In this document: positions 61,776 to 64,000 of the stretch, one piece after another
Layout: the number at the start of each line of letters is the position of its first letter
Position numbering within the stretch: the first letter of the stretch is position 1
Origin: Bacteroidota bacterium
Lineage (GTDB): Bacteria > Bacteroidota > Bacteroidia > Cytophagales > Cytophagaceae
Assembly: GCA_023458555.1 (NCBI GenBank)
Contig: JAEWYS010000002.1
Location: 186,001 to 250,000 of the forward strand
Direction of reading: 5' to 3'
Length of the DNA stretch: 64,000 nucleotides
Translations under genes and position numbers: made by a program
The notes under the pieces: model-generated
Told to the model about the DNA's origin: nothing
The model's input: only the letters and a program-made list of their open reading frames with translations
Database searches by the model: none

Positions 61776-64000
61776 CTATTCTTTTACAATTTTTGTTACA
61801 TTTCCTTCTATATTTATCAGATACGTTCCTGCCTTATAGTTCTGAAGGGAAATTTCTGTATCACTTCCGCGCAGCAGCTCTATTCCCGTTATATCCGTCA
61901 AAATCCAGCCGGCCGGCTCTGAAAGAGTCACCTTGCCTGCAGTAGGATTAGGGTATATAGCTATGCTTTTCGCATGCATATCCTTTGTAAACGAAGTCAC
62001 AAGACAGGAGGCTTGTGACAAACCTTCAGAGAAGTACAACTGATCCAGATTTGCAAGTCCTCCTTCGGTCAATGCTTCCAGCCGCAATTCATTAATTCCG
62101 GGAGCAAATTCCAGTGTAGCCGATGCAATCTTCCAGTTTGTCCATACTTCGGTGGTGGGGAACAACAGTATCCCCTTTATTTCTCCGTTTATCAGTATTC
62201 TTGCATCTCTGGACAAATCTCCGCCTCCATTGGCATAACGAAACGAGAGAGTCACAGTATGGCCCTGACTACTTTGCAGACTCCAGCTTGCATAAGCATT
62301 CAGCGCATTGACAGAGTTTACATAACCTGCACCTGAAAAACCGGCATTACGGCTTTCAAGCAGGATGCCATCCACATCACATGCCTCTTCCGCTTCCATG
62401 CTGTCTTCACACGGCATCATTCCTCTTCCGATACATACTCCGCAATCATCAAGATACGCATCGCCGTTTACCTCACCATTGCAATCAATACAGGAGCTTT
62501 CAGCTACGCCACAGCCGCAAAGTCCCGGTTCCGATTTTAACGGATCAGAAGGACACAAATCCTTACAGTCCGGAATACCATCATTGTCCGCATCATCACT
62601 GATATGGCCCGTAGTACCTCCAATACATTTACCGCAATCATCACGATAAGCGGAACCACCAATTATGTCCGCGCAATCTTTTGTGCACGCTCCCTTCTGA
62701 ATTATGCCATTTTCAACAATAATCTGATCCAGATTAGCCACTCCGCCATCAGTAGCTGCAACTAACGAAATTGAATTGACTCCGGAACTTAGATTAACAG
62801 AATATGCCTGATCTTTCCATTCTGACCAGGATCCGGTTGGAGAAAAATTAAGGCTGGCAATCTCCTGACCATTCAGCAGCAGAGTAGCCGGCCGGTTTGT
62901 TTCTCCTCCGTTGGCATAGACAAAAATCAGATTGGTATTGCCTGCACTGGCAGGAATTATCGTCCATAAAATTCTGGAGCCGGTAACATTATCCGTATTT
63001 ACAAATCCAGTTCCGGTAAACCCGGGATTGTTGCTATCAACTGTTCCATCGTACAGGCAGGCATCTTCTGCCTGAATACCTGAAGAGCAAGGCCGTCTGC
63101 CTGTATTACCTCCGGTACAGCGCCCGCAGTCATCCAGGACTGCACTGCCATTAGCCACTCCATTGCAGTCAAGATTCTGAGGAGCCAGTACCGTTATGGT
63201 TCTGGTAACGGTGGCATCAGGATTTCCTCCTACCGTCGTAACAGTATAGGTAAAAACACCAGCCTGCGTAGGTGTACCTGAGAAAGTAACAGTTTTTGAA
63301 TTGGAGTTTACCGCTGCATTTACTCCAGAAGGCATACCAGTCACAGTGACAGTGTTTGCATTGGTCCATGTATAATGAAAGCCCTGAATACTTTCTCCCA
63401 GATTAATGGTTTGTTCAGAAGGACCGGTACCACCTTTTATCAGTTCCGCTGCCTGAGAAACACCCCCGTTACAGGTAGAACAGGACGTCGGATTTGGCAA
63501 TGTCGCCCCCGCACAGGACTTAATCGGATTGACAATCGTTGCCGGGCCAGCTACTGTAAGGTTATATGGCGGTGTAAAAGCAGTTCCTCTTCCGGAAGTG
63601 TTGCCACTAACGCCGGTAAAGGTATTATTTCTGGCAGTAACAGCTGTAAAGGTATTGTTCATAAAATCGATGGGCGTATTTACTTTCTCGAATACATTTC
63701 CCTCAACAAGAAGATCTGCTTCGAAACCTGCCATAACACAGGAGCTGGATACTGTGCTATTAAAGTAGTTATTGGCTATATGGACTTTACCAAAACGTAC
63801 TCTGGGCATTCTGGCCTTACATCCTTCGGCCCACCAGTTGTACTGAAAAGTGATTCGAAGCTTTCCTCTGTCACCTGTAGCTCCGTCCCCGGAACCGATA
63901 AGGTTGGAAAACCGATGATCGGGTGACCCGCCTGAACCTCCGGCTGTAGGCGGCTTATTGTACACGAACTTGCACCAGGTTACTGAAATAAAGTCCGAAG
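61776..64000 (-). CDS. T9SS-secreted pectate lyase (PL1) with two CBM-like domains (partial, N-terminus beyond window)
   Basis: About 741 codons are present; the start is beyond the window. The visible N-terminal part belongs to PL1/Amb_all pectate lyase: VTWCKF, HRFSNLIGSGDGATGD, LRITFQYNWWAEGCKARMPRVRFGKVHIANNYF. The RMPRVRFG segment carries the catalytic arginine of the family. A short Ig-like stretch follows, then three DCGxC cysteine motifs and a calcium-binding-like DADNDGIPDCKD linker, alternating with two CBM6/35-like modules (about 62705-63085 and 62020-62400). A type A sorting tail (IAIYPNPTAGKVTL) ends it. It should cleave pectate by beta-elimination at the cell surface. CBM family number is a guess; binding is likely to plant-wall sugars. 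Confidence 0.9.
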   Translation of the reverse strand, partial: SDFISVTWCKFVYNKPPTAGGSGGSPDHRFSNLIGSGDGATGDRGKLRITFQYNWWAEGCKARMPRVRFGKVHIANNYFNSTVSSSCVMAGFEADLLVEGNVFEKVNTPIDFMNNTFTAVTARNNTFTGVSGNTSGRGTAFTPPYNLTVAGPATIVNPIKSCAGATLPNPTSCSTCNGGVSQAAELIKGGTGPSEQTINLGESIQGFHYTWTNANTVTVTGMPSGVNAAVNSNSKTVTFSGTPTQAGVFTYTVTTVGGNPDATVTRTITVLAPQNLDCNGVANGSAVLDDCGRCTGGNTGRRPCSSGIQAEDACLYDGTVDSNNPGFTGTGFVNTDNVTGSRILWTIIPASAGNTNLIFVYANGGETNRPATLLLNGQEIASLNFSPTGSWSEWKDQAYSVNLSSGVNSISLVAATDGGVANLDQIIVENGIIQKGACTKDCADIIGGSAYRDDCGKCIGGTTGHISDDADNDGIPDCKDLCPSDPLKSEPGLCGCGVAESSCIDCNGEVNGDAYLDDCGVCIGRGMMPCEDSMEAEEACDVDGILLESRNAGFSGAGYVNSVNALNAYASWSLQSSQGHTVTLSFRYANGGGDLSRDARILINGEIKGILLFPTTEVWTNWKIASATLEFAPGINELRLEALTEGGLANLDQLYFSEGLSQASCLVTSFTKDMHAKSIAIYPNPTAGKVTLSEPAGWILTDITGIELLRGSDTEISLQNYKAGTYLINIEGNVTKIVKE
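62020..63085 (-). repeat. duplicated CBM-like module with DCGxC linkers
   Basis: Two related domains of about 125 residues (63085-62705 and 62400-62020). They share EAEDAC/EAEEAC openings, NxGFxGxGYVN, FxYANGG and a GGxANLDQ ending. Between and around them the motifs LDDCGRCTGG, RDDCGKCIGG and LDDCGVCIG recur. An internal duplication within one gene. Confidence 0.82.

Noticed and set aside
1..64000. tRNA genes, CRISPR arrays, insertion sequences or prophage genes
   Set aside because: I inspected the gaps between genes and saw no cloverleaf, regular spaced repeats, transposase or phage genes. A covariance or profile search would be needed to be certain.

Overview
The window looks like chromosome from a gliding, polysaccharide-degrading member of the Bacteroidota, most likely a Cytophagales-type organism. 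The evidence is a full-length SprA/Sov translocon of the type IX secretion system (T9SS), at least four secreted proteins ending in a T9SS type A sorting domain with its PNP motif, a GH8 glucanase and a PL1 pectate lyase, several small lipoproteins, and repeated matches to the Bacteroidota promoter -7 element TAnnTTTG. I saw no tRNA, rRNA, CRISPR array, insertion sequence or prophage gene. The window is cut inside gltD on the left and inside the pectate lyase gene on the right.

Layout. 1-7554 (minus): gltB-gltD for ammonium assimilation, then manA with a YraN-family gene. 7624-11763 (plus): lipB, a conserved small protein, der, three small lipoproteins (two of them tandem paralogues) and a SprT-like metalloprotein. 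11800-15934 (minus): a tight six-gene operon of an arginase-fold protein with lost metal ligands, an RDD membrane protein, a cytochrome b5-like protein, an amino-sugar kinase, murQ and a Tyr/Trp-rich unknown. 16082-19640: a GDSL hydrolase, a geranylgeranyl-reductase-like flavoprotein, a secreted unknown and an 80-residue unknown.

19778-31328 (minus) is a run of three very large exported proteins: an LRR/Ig-like T9SS cargo, a VWA protein with choice-of-anchor-D-like repeats, and a WD40-caspase fusion. 31398-34674 (minus) holds a beta-CASP nuclease-like protein and two SDR-fold enzymes. nhaA (plus) and purL (minus) follow, converging on a shared terminator. 40293-51362 (minus) is the maeB-ruvA-sprA-MORN-repeat operon. 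51617-54692 (plus) carries a second Na+/H+ antiporter, a LamG-fold T9SS cargo and a SIMPL-domain protein. 54768-58753 (minus) is recJ-lptB-GH3. 58928-61720 (plus) is GH8 glucanase plus DUF4380 lipoprotein, convergent with the PL1 pectate lyase that runs off the right edge.

How they fit together: SprA is the outer-membrane exit channel for the T9SS cargo encoded nearby (GH8, PL1, LRR/Ig and LamG proteins). Most of the rest is housekeeping (nitrogen, purine, lipoate, ribosome assembly, DNA repair, LPS export, wall recycling). I found no clear-cut new defence or mobile system. The parts most worth a second look are the exported WD40-caspase, the arginase-fold protein lacking two metal ligands at the head of a wall-recycling operon, the VWA repeat protein, and some palindromes in front of operons.
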